NCBI RefSeq assembly: GCF_051014685.1
Contig: NC_135048.1
Coordinates: forward strand, 28,662,543-28,726,542
DNA from: Ptiloglossa arizonensis
Taxonomy: Eukaryota > Arthropoda > Insecta > Hymenoptera > Colletidae
Direction: 5' to 3'
Length of the DNA: 64,000 nucleotides
Shown here: positions 9,801 to 19,110 of the stretch, one piece after another
Position numbering within the stretch: position 1 is the first letter of the stretch
Layout: every line of letters begins with the position of its first letter
Notes under the pieces: model-generated
Seen by the model: only the letters and a program-made list of their open reading frames with translations
Told to the model about the DNA's origin: nothing
The model's database searches: none
Position numbers and translations under genes: made by a program

Positions 9801-12170
9801 TGCAGACATTTTCGGTTCTTGGTTATGTACAAAAAAAAAAAATAGAATATATATATAGATAAATATATGTATATATATATATATATATATAGTATGTATA
9901 TATGTATATCGAAGATGCCGACGACGCCTGAAACCGAAGGTGGGGGAGCTCTCTCATTCAATGATTCGTCGGTTGGCTAGGGAATGTTGTACCTGTGCTC
10001 TGGAGCTGAGCGGGCGAGCCCAGTGCCCCCAGTGGGGAGCCCCCGTATCCCAGAGCGGCTAAACCCGCAGCTAGTCCTGATCCTTGTTGCTGCGCCTGTT
10101 GTACAGCGACCGCTTGGGCTTGTGCAACCACCGCTGCAGCACTGCACGCCGCCAGACCTGCACCGAAAGCCCGCAACCCACACACGCTCTTAGTTATCAA
10201 TTAATCCGCTGTACGTTACCAACCTTACACCGTCTATTAAGCCTAGCGGTACACCGTTTCCAACACATATACACAAACGCAACGCTTCCGACTATTGAAT
10301 ATCGATGGATGGTCGGACCGTGTTCACGGGTCTTCTTTTTATTCTTTTTTTTTAAATTTAAATTTGGTTTGTTTTTCTTTTTAATTTTTTTTTTTTTTAG
10401 TCACGAGGTTAATACACGTGGGGGTGATGTACACATATGTACGGGACAACGGAGAGAGATCAGTTGCCCCGGAACGTTAATGAAAATGCGTATCTTCCGA
10501 CAGGGGGGGTGGTATTTGAATGTTTCTGGTGCCATGCATGTATATACATATTACGTGTACTCGGGGAGGGGGTGGGGGGTGTGGTCGAGAAGCACATCAA
10601 GCGGGGACCAACCCAGTGGGCGTCTCCAGAATTGTCCACGCCCTCAGAAGAAAAACTTATCCGTCGCTGCGTGACAATTTCTTAACCCTTTGCACTCGAG
10701 AGGGTGACTCTCGTTTACTCAAGTTTCATTTCATTGGAACTCGAAGTGTCGATGCCAGATACAGTTTTGTGAATTTCCATTCCGTTTGTGTGAAATCTTA
10801 CGAAGTGAAATCATTTTAAATTAAATAGTTGTGAGAAATACGCCGATAGTTGTGAGAAATACCAAATTTTAAATTAAATAATTGTGAGAAATACCCGTCA
10901 AATAGTCTCGAGTTGCCGATAGGTCGAACGCAAAGAGTTGGTAAGACCGATTCGTCGCATGCGGGACTTCCGTAGACGCGCGCGCACCGTGAGCGCCCGT
11001 GGTGGGGGTCACGGGGGCGTGTCCTATCGCCGTACGCGCTTCTCGAAGGCGTGTGTGTGTATGTAGGGGAGGGGGGGGGGGCGAGAGTATCGAGAACACA
11101 GTATCACACATGTATCTACAAACAACGGTGGAGTGGGTGGTTCGATCACAGTGTCGCCAGATGGCGCTGAGTGTGATGATCTTACCCAAACATTCCCCCG
11201 CCGTTGCGTTACTATGGGACGTGGGAGTCGGTTGCGAGTATAGACTCGGCGGCGGTGGAGCCGGTGGTCCTGGTGGCGGTTGTGACGGGGCTCTGTTAAC
11301 GAGAACCGGTGCCGGGCTGACCAGTCTCATGGGGGTTGCCGCGGAGCTCAATCCGCGGACACCACCCATCACGATGGATCCGTTCTGATCGTAGTAGGCT
11401 GGTATCACCTGGTATTGGCCCTGGACCTGGAAGAAATGGACATAGGGGTCAACGAACTGGACCCAATACCGTCTGGCGGTGTCTTGTTGGGTGATGTAGT
11501 TTCGAACGGACAACGCGGAGCGAACCGTTGGTTTATATTTAATCTCTACCGAAGACCTTCGTCTAGGATGGCCAGATTTCGTTATTAGGAGCAACGAGGA
11601 GAGACCCTCCGGGTCCATCTGTCACGGGACACGATCTTAAAACGGCCCGGGACGACAATAGAATTTATTTCTAAACACGCCCTCTTCCTCTCCTCGTCCG
11701 ATTCCCCTCCCTAGACCCCTCCCCCCGCCCCGTTACCCCGAAATCGTGTTCGCTTTCGAGAAACAGACTAATTAGCCGCTTACAGTCTGCGCCAAATTAT
11801 TTGCCGTGTCTTGGGCGGCAGCTGCGGCCGCCGCGGCTGACGACGGTGTCAGTGGTCGTCTTGGCGGCGGCGGGGCGGCCGCTTGCGGAGGTGCTTGCGG
11901 CAGCAATCCCGCTGGATAAACCCACGGCGCGACTCCATAATACTGTGGTACCACCGGAGGTGGTGCTCCGGCTATCAATGCCCCGACGTACGGTTCCTGG
12001 CCGCTGATCACGGTATAAGGCGCCGTGGGGAAGTTCTGCTGTTGTTGTTGCTGTTGCTGTTGCTGCGCCTGTGACGCGGCCAGGTACTGCTGTTGCTGTT
12101 GTTGCTGCTGCTGTTGGAGCAACTGCAACTGCTGCGGCGTGGCACCCTGCGGCTGACTTCGGAACAGTTG
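6489..12170 (-). CDS. pum: pumilio, 3' nine coding exons (partial gene, N-terminus missing)
   Basis: This is a PUF-family RNA-binding protein that binds UGUANAUA elements in mRNA 3' UTRs and represses translation or recruits deadenylases in the cytoplasm (established for Drosophila Pumilio and vertebrate PUM1/2). The join is 12170-11784, 11426-11186, 10157-9993, 9629-9510, 8794-8500, 8103-7863, 7653-7263, 7171-7003, 6804-6489 (minus strand). It totals 2325 nt, with GT/AG borders and consistent phases 0,1,1,1,2,0,1,2. Residues 1-400 are low-complexity Gln/Ala/Pro/Gly. The PUM domain begins with [14 protein letters not shown] near residue 391. Repeats R1-R8 carry the triads SR-Q, NY-Q, CR-Q, NH-Q, CR-Q, NY-Q, SN-E and NY-Q, which is the complete canonical code. 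A tail of about 65 residues follows. The encoded part lacks an initiator Met, because the first exon opens at a phase-0 acceptor. Upstream exons should lie beyond this window or are too short to see. The sequence resembles PUM1/2 along most of its length, so identification is firm. Confidence 0.97.
6870..6952. repeat. (AAT)n/(AAC) microsatellite in last pumilio intron
   Basis: An 80-bp run of AAT with regularly interspersed AAC units occupies most of the 198-bp intron between the last two coding exons. It lies within about 70 bp of the acceptor of the terminal exon. Confidence 0.9.
7003..7171 (-). CDS. pum: pumilio coding exon, end of PUM repeat 6 and repeat 7 (residues 614-669)
   Basis: This 169-nt exon enters at phase 1 (acceptor tcttgccgaag) and leaves at phase 2 (donor GTAAGT). 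It encodes [15 protein letters not shown], then repeat 7 [20 protein letters not shown] with the SN-E triad. SN-E is the only glutamate-containing triad and specifies G2 of the RNA site. It ends in VCGFND, with the next Asn codon split AA|C. The preceding intron is only 91 bp (7172-7262), the shortest of the gene. Confidence 0.95.
7263..7653 (-). CDS. pum: pumilio coding exon, PUM repeats 3-6 (residues 484-613)
   Basis: This 391-nt exon has acceptor acgtttag and the strong donor GTGAGT. It encodes [20 protein letters not shown] (repeat 3, CR-Q), [19 protein letters not shown] (repeat 4, NH-Q), [19 protein letters not shown] (repeat 5, CR-Q) and most of repeat 6 ([16 protein letters not shown]). 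These triads read A6, N5/U5, A4 and U3. Near-identity with fly and vertebrate Pumilio in this stretch makes it the firmest exon of the gene. Confidence 0.97.
7863..8103 (-). CDS. pum: pumilio coding exon, PUM repeats 1-2 (residues 403-483)
   Basis: This 241-nt exon has acceptor acgtgttgcag and donor GTGATT. Its first base completes the Arg codon, followed by exactly 80 codons. It encodes repeat 1 ([20 protein letters not shown], with HGSRFIQQ supplying S, R and Q that read A8) and repeat 2 ([15 protein letters not shown], with N, Y and Q that read U7). It ends at LAQK. Base assignments follow the established PUF recognition code. The upstream intron (8104-8499) carries one member of the GGGTC-N6-GACCC repeat family. 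Confidence 0.95.
8270..8372 (+). repeat. dispersed repeat with GGGTC-N6-GACCC palindrome, intronic copy
   Basis: The stretch contains TTACAGTAGCTTTAATTG, then the palindrome GGGTCAAGAAAGACCC at 8344-8359. The same order (GTAGCTTTAAT, about 40 bp, palindrome) recurs in the tandem array at 22.5-23.2 kb and, inverted, at 25.0-25.9 kb. This is an isolated member inside pumilio intron 8104-8499. Confidence 0.75.
8500..8794 (-). CDS. pum: pumilio coding exon, linker into PUM domain (to residue 403)
   Basis: This 295-nt exon enters at phase 1 after cctatttgcag and leaves at phase 2 at donor GTACGC. It encodes [20 protein letters not shown], a Gly/Ser-rich linker, the conserved [11 protein letters not shown] motif, an SSSLFPN patch and finally the [13 protein letters not shown] motif that opens the PUM homology domain. 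Both SAAPGAEAK[FY]R and [12 protein letters not shown] are hallmarks shared with vertebrate PUM1/2. The last Arg codon is split CG|A across the intron. Confidence 0.95.
8965..9100. mobile_element. mariner-type MITE, about 136 bp, pumilio intron
   Basis: The terminal inverted repeats are TCAGGTTGTTCAGAGAGTCA at the left and the complement of TTGGGTTGCTCGGAGAGTCA at the right. It is flanked by TA at 8963-8964 and 9101-9102. The interior matches the other family members here (poly-T, GGTGAAAATGAAACACGA, then a T-run and ATATTCTCCATTTT). TA target-site duplication and terminal sequence fit Tc1/mariner non-autonomous elements. Confidence 0.85.
9118..9288. mobile_element. fold-back MITE, about 170 bp, pumilio intron
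   Basis: The left arm AAAGGCTAACGAGTACCCCC (from 9122) matches the complement of the right arm ending near 9283 (AAGGCTAACGAGTGTCCCC), continuing with CACTCTGGTT against CACTCTAGTT. Inner arms also pair (CTATTGGCCG with CGGCCAATGG), so most of the element can fold into one long hairpin. It begins less than 20 bp after the mariner-type MITE. The superfamily is not recognised. Confidence 0.8.
9510..9629 (-). CDS. pum: pumilio coding exon, [10 protein letters not shown] segment
   Basis: This 120-nt exon is phase 1-1, with acceptor tttgttcacag and donor GTAAAA. It encodes [20 protein letters not shown], then [21 protein letters not shown]. The RRDS motif matches the conserved SRRDSL site of Pumilio proteins. 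Like its upstream neighbour it is symmetric in phase and 40 codons long, so skipping would keep the frame. The upstream intron (9630-9992) contains a (TA)n microsatellite, and the downstream intron (8795-9509) contains two MITEs. Confidence 0.88.
9845..9906. repeat. (TA)n microsatellite in pumilio intron
   Basis: TATATA runs with GTATG interruptions inside intron 9630-9992, preceded by an A10 run. Confidence 0.85.
9993..10157 (-). CDS. pum: pumilio coding exon, Ala/Gln-rich segment
   Basis: This 165-nt exon has phase 1 at both ends, acceptor tcggtgcag and donor GTACAA. It encodes an Ala/Gln/Val-rich stretch ([20 protein letters not shown]) followed by [20 protein letters not shown]. Vertebrate PUMs have comparable Ala-rich and LGS.LGG sequence here. 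The exact phase agreement with its neighbours is the main support. Because the exon is phase 1-1 it could be skipped without a frame change, so it is a candidate cassette exon. Confidence 0.85.
10686..10937. mobile_element. piggyBac-type MITE, about 252 bp, pumilio intron
   Basis: TTAA (10682-10685) is followed by CCCTTTGCACTCGAGAGGGT. The right end reads CGAACGCAAAGAGTT, the complement of a degraded CCCTTTGCGCTCG terminus. The TTAA target and CCCTTTG ends are typical of piggyBac-like elements. A 28-bp stretch around TAAATTAAATAGTTGTGAGA is duplicated inside (about 10813-10890). The right TTAA is decayed to TTGG. Confidence 0.65.
11186..11426 (-). CDS. pum: pumilio coding exon, AYYDQNG segment (residues 130-209)
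   Basis: This 241-nt exon enters at phase 0 after a ttcttccag acceptor and ends at phase 1 with donor GTAAGA. It encodes [20 protein letters not shown], then a [12 protein letters not shown] motif, then a proline-rich [17 protein letters not shown] run. AYYDQ.G and RLV.PAPV are conserved landmarks of the middle region of Pumilio proteins. The open frame continues 5' past the acceptor for a further 60 or so codons, but that part has no Pumilio similarity and is read as intron. The downstream intron (10158-11185) holds a piggyBac-type MITE. Confidence 0.9.
11784..12170 (-). CDS. pum: pumilio coding exon, polyQ/polyA segment (residues 1-129 of visible protein)
   Basis: This 387-nt exon is phase 0 at both ends. 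The acceptor follows a pyrimidine tract ending ttgcag at 12171-12176, and the donor is GTAAGC at 11778-11783. It begins [18 protein letters not shown], followed by two Gln runs of about ten residues (about residues 19-28 and 36-45). Then come a [26 protein letters not shown] stretch, proline-rich sequence and an Ala run of about eight. The same order (QQQLFQ, polyQ, PHQYYGVTPWGVYP) exists in vertebrate PUM1/2, which anchors the identity. The Gln runs use CAG and CAA mixed, so they are not pure CAG microsatellites. This is the most upstream pumilio exon I can recognise. Confidence 0.9.
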
Positions 12171-12387
12171 CTGCAATTCGAGAAGAAAAAATACACTCGT
12201 TTTAGCAGTTTTACAACCGGGATGAGGGTAATGGGATCGCGAGCTTACAGCTCTAGCGTGCACGCGCGCGACGTTGCGAGCCGATCTCGTCGACGCGAGC
12301 GACTATACCGATTCTCCACCTACGACCGAGCATGGTGCGTAACGTCGTTTTCGTGCGATTTCGTACCGATCGGTCGATTAACCTTGC
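12171..12387 (-). other. intron flank upstream of first visible pumilio exon
   Basis: A pyrimidine-rich acceptor tract on the minus strand is followed by CpG-rich unique sequence. No coding similarity is seen. It marks the 3' end of the large upstream intron. Confidence 0.6.
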
Positions 12388-12845
12388 CTGTACCACGCGT
12401 GGGTCTTTATGGACCCAGAGAGGAGATACCTGCATCGTTTGAAACATATTTCGTCGGTATCGTGGAAATTGAGAACGGCACGACGAAGTAACTGAATCTT
12501 CGTTCGAAGTGTACGCGAGACGAGGCTATGGGTCAATTTTGACCCAGGTGTTGGTTTCAATCATGGTGACCGAATCATCGGTATTACGAGGGTTCATACG
12601 AATTTAGAAACGAGTTAATCGTCAACTGTACCACGCGTGGGTCTTTTCGGACCCAGAGACATTTTATATCGCTTAAAATACATATTGTCGGTATCGTAAA
12701 AATTGAGAACGGTACGACGAAGTAACTGGATCTTCGTTCGAAGTGTACACGAGGTGAGATTAGGGGTCTATTTTGACCCATCCGTTGGTTAAGAACCACT
12801 GGTATTACGAGGGTTGATACGAATTTAGAAACGAGTTAATCGTAT
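12388..12845. repeat. two tandem copies of a 238-bp unit with paired palindromes
   Basis: CTGTACCACGCGTGGGTCTT occurs at about 12387 and 12625. Each unit carries two GGGTC-N6-GACCC palindromes: 12401-12416 and 12530-12545 in the first, 12639-12654 and 12764-12779 in the second. They alternate between a central TTTATG/TTTTCG-type and AATTTT/TATTTT-type spacer. Identity between copies is high over most of the unit. Confidence 0.85.
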
Positions 12846-13700
12846 GGGAGAATTGTAGGGTTCGTGAAACCTGTAGAATTCTCACTAGAGGGAGCTCTCA
12901 TCGAGAGAGTGCTCAGGAGGGAGTTTTGAAAAATTTGTACGTTTAAAAATATTTACGCGGGTAAAATTATATCGAGTTCTCTGTATACGGAGCAAAAATC
13001 TTGGAAGGCAATTGTTTGCAGGTTTGAAGTGAAAACGTTTGCACACTGAGAAGAAAACTGGAAGTAGCTTATAACGTGTAGGAGCCTCGGGTCACGGATT
13101 TGGCCGAAACTTGGCGTACCGGTGGATTCGGCGATTCGTTTACGAAAGTGTAGTATAATAGGGTTGAATACTCGATAGTTTTTTAGATATTTACAATTAA
13201 ATTGTCACCGTTACGCATAGATGTCAATTAATAAAATATCTAAAATACTAATTGAAATCAATTTTGGTAACTTTCTTGGTCTTTGGGTGACATTTCAAGA
13301 AAAAAATTGTTAATTAACATTCATGCCTTGCTATAACCAAGTGTCCAAACAGTTACCTCATCAACCCCAAATTGTATTCCAATTCCAATATGACACTTTT
13401 CATTCAAAGTTCAACAACACGATGAAAAAAAATCGTACACCAACTGTTAACGAGTCATTACAAAAAGCAAACTTCCATCTTTAAATTCACCATAATTCTA
13501 AATACATGAAAAATTATTTAAACAATTAGCAAAGATTTAAAAACGTTCCAGTTTCCTCCAAGAAAACTTCACTTCTTCGCTCCCTACCCGATACAAAGAA
13601 ACTTTTCAAGGTGATTAAATTCTAGCACACAAAAACTAGAGAACTCGACCTTTAAAACGACCCCGTGTAGATGTCGTAGGACTATTTTTCACGAAGTTGG
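12846..13700. other. AT-rich unique spacer
   Basis: No gene, clear repeat or transposon end is seen. Open frames are short and unconvincing. Confidence 0.5.
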
Positions 13701-14640
13701 GTCAGAATATTTCGATCGGGGGACCGGAAACTTTCCAGCGACAATTTATCAAGACGATTTACCTATAGACCTACACGAGAGCCCTTTTCCCAGGAAGCGC
13801 CTTAATTGCGGGGCAGCGCGTGTTTTTAAACAATGACTCGCCCCGGGCGGACGAAAGTTATGCCAGCGACCTGATGTATCGATCTCTCTCGGCTGGATAT
13901 ACCACCGGCCGTTCTCGTTCTTATCGAATGGATCTGCGGTGCTGGTGCGGGGTCTAGGTAGCGAACAGTCGGTAGGCACACGATATCGCATGCAAATTTT
14001 CGGCCAGAACGATACGTCGGCGAGAGCGTGATAGCTGCACAATCCTGTAGGGAGAGACGTCGTCCCTGGACGTCGTCTTAATTTATTCGAGAATGCACCC
14101 CGAACGTTTACCGAGGAACTTCTCCGGGCAAAACTCCAATCGCTTGTGCTCGGACAGAGATTAAGGCGCTTAAGGAGTTGGAGTTGATCGTCGTCGATCG
14201 TTGGTAAATCCGCAACGGTAACGTAATCGCGCGATGCTCCCTGACTCGATGACGACATTATCTACACTGTTACCGGGCATGGAAGAACCACCTAAAGGGT
14301 AGCCCCCTCCAAAGTGGACTTTTAAAGAGTTTCGGATCAAGTTCGAGGGAAAAATGGAGAGGTCTTGGTACAGGGAAGTACGTTACCAAGTAGCTGCGTT
14401 AAAAACGAACGAGTCTGAGGCCTGGGTCGGCTGGACTTGGGTCGACGACCCCCTGCGGACGTTCACCGACAACCGTTCGCCTCTATGTTACCGGTACTCG
14501 TTCTGGACTCTAATTGACCGACAAACGCGGATACGATTTGACCGTGACGGGATCACGCATCGTGCGAGAAGAGGATCGAGACTGGGCCTGGGTCTTTTCT
14601 TTCAAGATATGCCAGACGACCTTCGAAGATGAATAGACAC
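13700..14640. other. GC-rich island with a 169-codon open frame on the minus strand
   Basis: About 940 bp of CpG-bearing unique DNA sits between AT-rich stretches. An ORF on the minus strand (14258-13749) starts MSSSSQGASRDYVTVADLPT, and a 92-codon frame runs on plus 14354-14632. I recognise no domain in either and no Pumilio similarity. GC-rich DNA gives long chance frames, so coding status is doubtful. An alternative 5' exon or an enhancer is equally possible. Confidence 0.3.
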
Positions 14641-14754
14641 CTAAGCTGGTTTTTGGACGTTAGGAAAATTTCGAGACGAATTACCTGATGGTGTCTAGGC
14701 ACGGTCTGGCTCGTACAGGGGGAAGGTAGAGATTCCAGTGGAATTTAAGTATGG

Positions 14755-16075
14755 TGGAGATTTTTGTATTCGTATTGATGGAGATTTTATGTTTGTTTGG
14801 ATAGGAGAAGTCTTCTGATGTTGAACTTTGTTTAAATAAAAAGAAAAGGACTGAGAATTTGTTTTGATGTTAAAGTATATACAGGAGTTTCTGTATTTGG
14901 ATTAATTGAGATATACATAAAGTGTTTTTATAGTAGAACTCTTCTGATATTGGATTTTTTTATTGAAATGAACAAAAAGGAGAATTAAGAATTTGTTTTA
15001 ATATTGGAGTATATAATGGAGCTTTTCGTATTCGAATTGATAGAGATTTAAGTTGTTTGGATAGGAGAAGTCTTCTGATATTGAACTTTGTTTAAATAAA
15101 AAAAAACAAGGACTAAGAATTTATTTTAATTTAGGGTATACAATGGAGTTTTCCGTATCTGAATTAATAGAGAGAGATATGTAAGATGGTTGGATAGTAA
15201 TTGAACTTTTCTGATATTGGATTTTGTTTATTTAAATGAAACAAAATAACTAAGAATTTGTTTTAATATTAGGGTATACAATAGAGTCTTCTGTATTTGA
15301 ATTAATAGAGAGAGATATGTAAGATGTTTCGATAGTAATTGAACTTTTCTGATATTGGATTTTGTTTATTTAAATGAACAAAAAGGAGAATTAAAAATTT
15401 GTTTCAATATTGGAGTATATAATGGAGCTTTTCGTATTCGAATTGATAGAGATTTAAGTTGTTTGGATAGGAGAACTCTTTTGGTATTGGATTTTGTTTA
15501 TTTAAATGAAACAAAACAACTAAGAATTTGTTTTAATATTAGGGTATACAATAGAGTCTTCTGTATTTGAATTAATAGAGAGAGATATGTAAGATGGTTG
15601 AATAGTAATAGAACTCTTCTGATATTGTTTATTTAAATGAACAAAAAGGGGAACTAAGAATTTGTTTTAATATTAGAGTATATAATGAAGTCTTCTGTAT
15701 CTAGAACATATCTGTATCTTACATATATATAAGATATTTTAATAGGAAAACTTTTCTGATATTGAACTTTATTTAAATAAAAAAAAAAGGAACTAACAAT
15801 TTGTTTCGATATTAAAGTATATTCACGAGTTTTCCGTATTTGAATTAACATAGGTATAAGGTGTTTGGATAGTAGTAGAAATCTTCTGATATTGAATTTT
15901 ATTTAAATAAAAAAAAAAGTCACTAACAATTTGTTTCGATACTGAAATATATAGTGGAGTTTTTCGTATTTAAATTAATAGAGGTATAAGGTGTATGGAT
16001 ATCAGTAGAACCCTTCTGATATTAAACTTTGTTTATTAAAACAGAAAAGAAGAGAATTAAAAATTCCTTTCAATG
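14755..16075. repeat. tandem array, ten copies of about 133 bp
   Basis: The landmark CTTCTGATATTG recurs at about 14812, 14941, 15072, 15210, 15348, 15478, 15616, 15753, 15883 and 16013 (spacings 129-138). Other constant parts are TTTGTTTAAATAAA, AAGAATTTGTTTTAATATT and GAATTAATAGAGAGAGAT. It is very AT-rich with degenerate copies. Confidence 0.92.
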
Positions 16076-16620
16076 CTTAACGATCTCTATGACAGCTGTA
16101 TCTGTAAATAACTATATATTACGTATAGTAATATATTCGAATACGAAAGGTTCGACTATAATCTCAATATAATTCTTCTTACATGAAATTTCGTAAAATT
16201 AAACAATGTTTTATCATCCTCGTAATCTTCTATTCGGAGATTAACCAAACAGAAACGAACCGAACCGACACAATTCGTTTCAATATATCAGGATCTTCTC
16301 GACGACTATACATTACGTAAATAATGTTACGTTAGTCGAATACGAAAGGTTCCACAGTATTTCAATTTTTACGAAAATATTTTCCAATTCATCTCCACTT
16401 GAATCGCACTCCCCCCCAGTATTGAATTTCCTAAAGCGTTGCAACGTTCCGGATAATCTACCATTCAGGGATTATCCGAATAGAAACGAAGCGAACGGAC
16501 AATTTGTTTCAACGTGTAAGGATCTTCGACGACGACTATATTACGTAAGTAATCACGCGTTAAAGTACCCGAACACGAGAGAGGCTTCACCGTAAATCGA
16601 ATTCCACTATACCACGATCA
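16076..16620. repeat. degenerate tandem repeat, about three copies of about 200 bp
   Basis: TACGAAAGGTTC-type sequence preceded by ACTATA..TTACGTA occurs near 16110, 16302 and 16530, with CTATTCGGAGATTAACC and CCATTCAGGGATTATCC in between. Copies are diverged. Confidence 0.65.
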
Positions 16621-16650
16621 GATCTTCTCATCGCGCGAGATCAACTACTA

Positions 16651-16792
16651 CATTACTGAAAAAGTCAATTCGTTTTCCAAAACGGAGAACATATAACTTA
16701 ACAAAGTGTTTATATACTCTAAAAAAATCGTTTCATTTCCCCCTCCAACAAAAAAAAAAAAAAAAAACAAAATAACTTTCCAAACAACCCAA
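16651..16792. mobile_element. mariner-type MITE, degraded, about 142 bp
   Basis: The left end is damaged (GAAAAAGTCAATTCG). The interior shows TTTTCCAAAACGGAGAACAT and TATATACTCT, then a poly-A stretch and the right end ACTTTCCAAACAACCCAA. The left flank has TA, and the right TA is lost. The right part is duplicated just downstream. Confidence 0.75.
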
Positions 16793-16799
16793 TTTTCTT

Positions 16800-16898
16800 T
16801 TCATATTATTCTTCCATATTTTTAGTTTATATACTCTAAAAAAATTGTTTCATTCCCCCTCCCAAAAAACAAAAAAAAAAATGACTTTCACACCCAAT
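16800..16898. mobile_element. partial tandem duplicate of the MITE right half
   Basis: GTTTATATACTCTAAAAAAA followed by a CCCCCT run, poly-A and CACCCAATTTTCTTTTCAT repeats the sequence from 16708 onward with a period of 117 bp. Confidence 0.7.
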
Positions 16899-16899
16899 T

Positions 16900-17045
16900 T
16901 TCTTTTCATTTAAATAAAGTTCAATGTCAGAAGAGTCTCCCTATTGAAACATCTTACACACGTCTCTCTCTATTTGAATTAATAGTTCTCTCTCTATTAA
17001 TTCAAATACGAAACACTCCATTGTACACTCTAGTATTAATTTTGA
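16900..17045 (-). repeat. inverted orphan copy of the 133-bp array unit
   Basis: Read on the minus strand, this stretch contains the unit landmarks of the 14.8-16.1 kb array: TAATAGAGAGAG, TGTAAGATGTTTCAATAG, and TCTGACATTGAACTTTATTT. A perfect 14-bp inverted repeat, ATTTGAATTAATAG with an 8-base loop, lies at about 16975-17010. Confidence 0.8.
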
Positions 17046-17990
17046 AATTTATCGCGATCGCGTAAACGGTTCCCTTTTGTTTTTTTGGCAAAATCGAGGA
17101 AAATCGAGATACCTTCGACCTTGAGTAACATTTTAGCCACGATTACGTAACGGTTCCACGTTTCGGACAACGTAGGATGATCCTACTCGGTTACGTGGCG
17201 CGCGTTTCAGAATCCTATACTCTATGGTTCTGATTACATCCTCCAACGTGGAGTGACCTCGTTTCGATTCGTCCATCTTTGCCGGTTTTACACGCCCGTG
17301 ACTTTATTGTTCCCTTTTCTTGTATTTATATTTTTTTTTCTGTTCACTTTATCGTGTACGTTTTTTGTATCGCCTCGTCGAACAAATCCGCGTTGAATCG
17401 CGATCGTTTCGCGATAAATTTCATCCGATAACGATTGTCTCACCGCGATACACGCGACTCGATGGCTTTTGTTCTCCCGCGTAAAAATTGCACCGGAAGT
17501 TCTCGTTTCGCGACCAACCTTGTAATTGCATTCGGATTGGAACGTTTCGTGAATTGGTAACAATTCCCGAACTTACTTCGAGGACGTGTAAAGTTGTCGA
17601 TACGAACGATTGTTGCTCGATAACGGGACGCTCGTTGTCGTTTGTCCGCGAAACATCGTCGAAACAATTATCCTCGATCCATCACCGGAACAGACGTAAC
17701 TCGAGGAAATTGATCGAACGCGATACTTCGTGTTTCCTCGAGAGAGAGATCGGTTTGGAAAGTTTTCACTGTTTTTTTTTTTGCAAAGCGTGTTCGCGAT
17801 GCACTGGGTGCACGATGGTGGTTCAAAGGGCATTGTAATCACTTTGCCTGAGAAGACGAATGAAAAGTGTAGAATAATCATTTTACCTACGAAGCTTCCT
17901 TTTCGAGACAAATGACTATGAATGATATGTTGGATAGTTAGAAGAAGGTTGGAAGATTATATAGGAGAATGGAGAGTTTTAAAAATTTGT
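17046..17990. other. unique sequence, no gene seen
   Basis: Mixed-composition DNA with open frames up to 116 codons on both strands that overlap each other and show no recognisable domain. Confidence 0.5.
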
Positions 17991-19110
17991 TGAGTCGACG
18001 ATAGTAGCAAAAGTATATAAATACGATAAATTGTTTGGAACGTGATAGTAGCAAAAGTAAAACAATACGATAGATTGTAGGTTCTTGTGTAACCAAGAAT
18101 AGAGGAGAGAAGCATTATGAAAATAAATAAACAAGGAAATTCGTCTCGGTTGTGTATTCTAGGAAGAAAGATCGATTTTCGGTTAAGAGGAATAATTATT
18201 GAATAATAAGAAGAAGACTGCAAGTCCATGTAGCAAAATGGACAATTTAAAAAAATTGTTAAGTAGAGAATAGTATCAAAAGTAAACTAATAGGATAAAT
18301 TGTTGCTTCTTGTATAATCACGAATACAGGATAGAATCACTATGAAAATAAATAAACAACGAAATTTGTCTTGGTTGTGTATTCTAGGATGAAAGAAAGT
18401 TCAATCTTTGGTTAAGAGGAATAATCATTGAATAACAAGAAGACTGCAAGTCCATTTAGCAAAATGGACAATTTTTTAAATTTTTCAAGTCAACGATAAT
18501 ATCAAAAGTAAATCAATACCATAAATTGTTCAAAAAACAAAAGTTCTGCTTCTTGTGTAACCAAGAATACAGGATAGAATTACTTCGAAAATAAATAAAC
18601 AACGAAATTCGTCTCGGTTATGTATTCTAGGATCAAAGAAAGTTCAATCTTTGGTCAAGATGAATAATCATCGAATAACAAGAAGACTGCAAGTCCATAT
18701 AGGAAAAAGAACAAGTTTTAAACTTTTTTAAGTAACGATAATATCAAAAGTAAATCAATACGATAAATTGTTCAAAAAACAAAAGTTCTGCTTCTTGTGT
18801 AACCAAGAATTACTACAAAAATAAATAAACAACAAAATTTGTCTCGGTTATGTATTCTAGGATCAAAGAAAGTTCAATCTTTGGTCAAGAGGAATAATTA
18901 TCGAATAACAAGAAGACTGCAAGTCCATGTAGCAAAATGAACAATTTTAAAAATTTTTCAAGTCAATGATAATATTAAAAGTAAATGAATACGATAAATT
19001 GTTTAAAAAATAAAATTCCGAATTACTACGAAAATGAACAAACGAAATTCGTCTCGGTCATGTATTCCAGGAAGAAAGAAAGATCGATCTTCGTTTAAGA
19101 GGAATGTGGC
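17991..19110. repeat. tandem array, five copies of about 230 bp
   Basis: TGTATTCTAGGA/TGTATTCCAGGA recurs near 18154, 18378, 18621, 18851 and 19051. Accompanying constants are GAAGACTGCAAGTCCAT, AAAATAAATAAACAA and GTAACCAAGAATA. Spacings of 205-243 bp reflect indels. Confidence 0.9.

Noticed and set aside
11430..11618. 5' extension of the open frame of pumilio exon 11186-11426, with an ATG at 11618
   Set aside because: The extension lacks Pumilio similarity, while a good acceptor at 11427-11428 and matching phase with the exon at 11784-12170 support splicing. An alternative short isoform starting here is not excluded.
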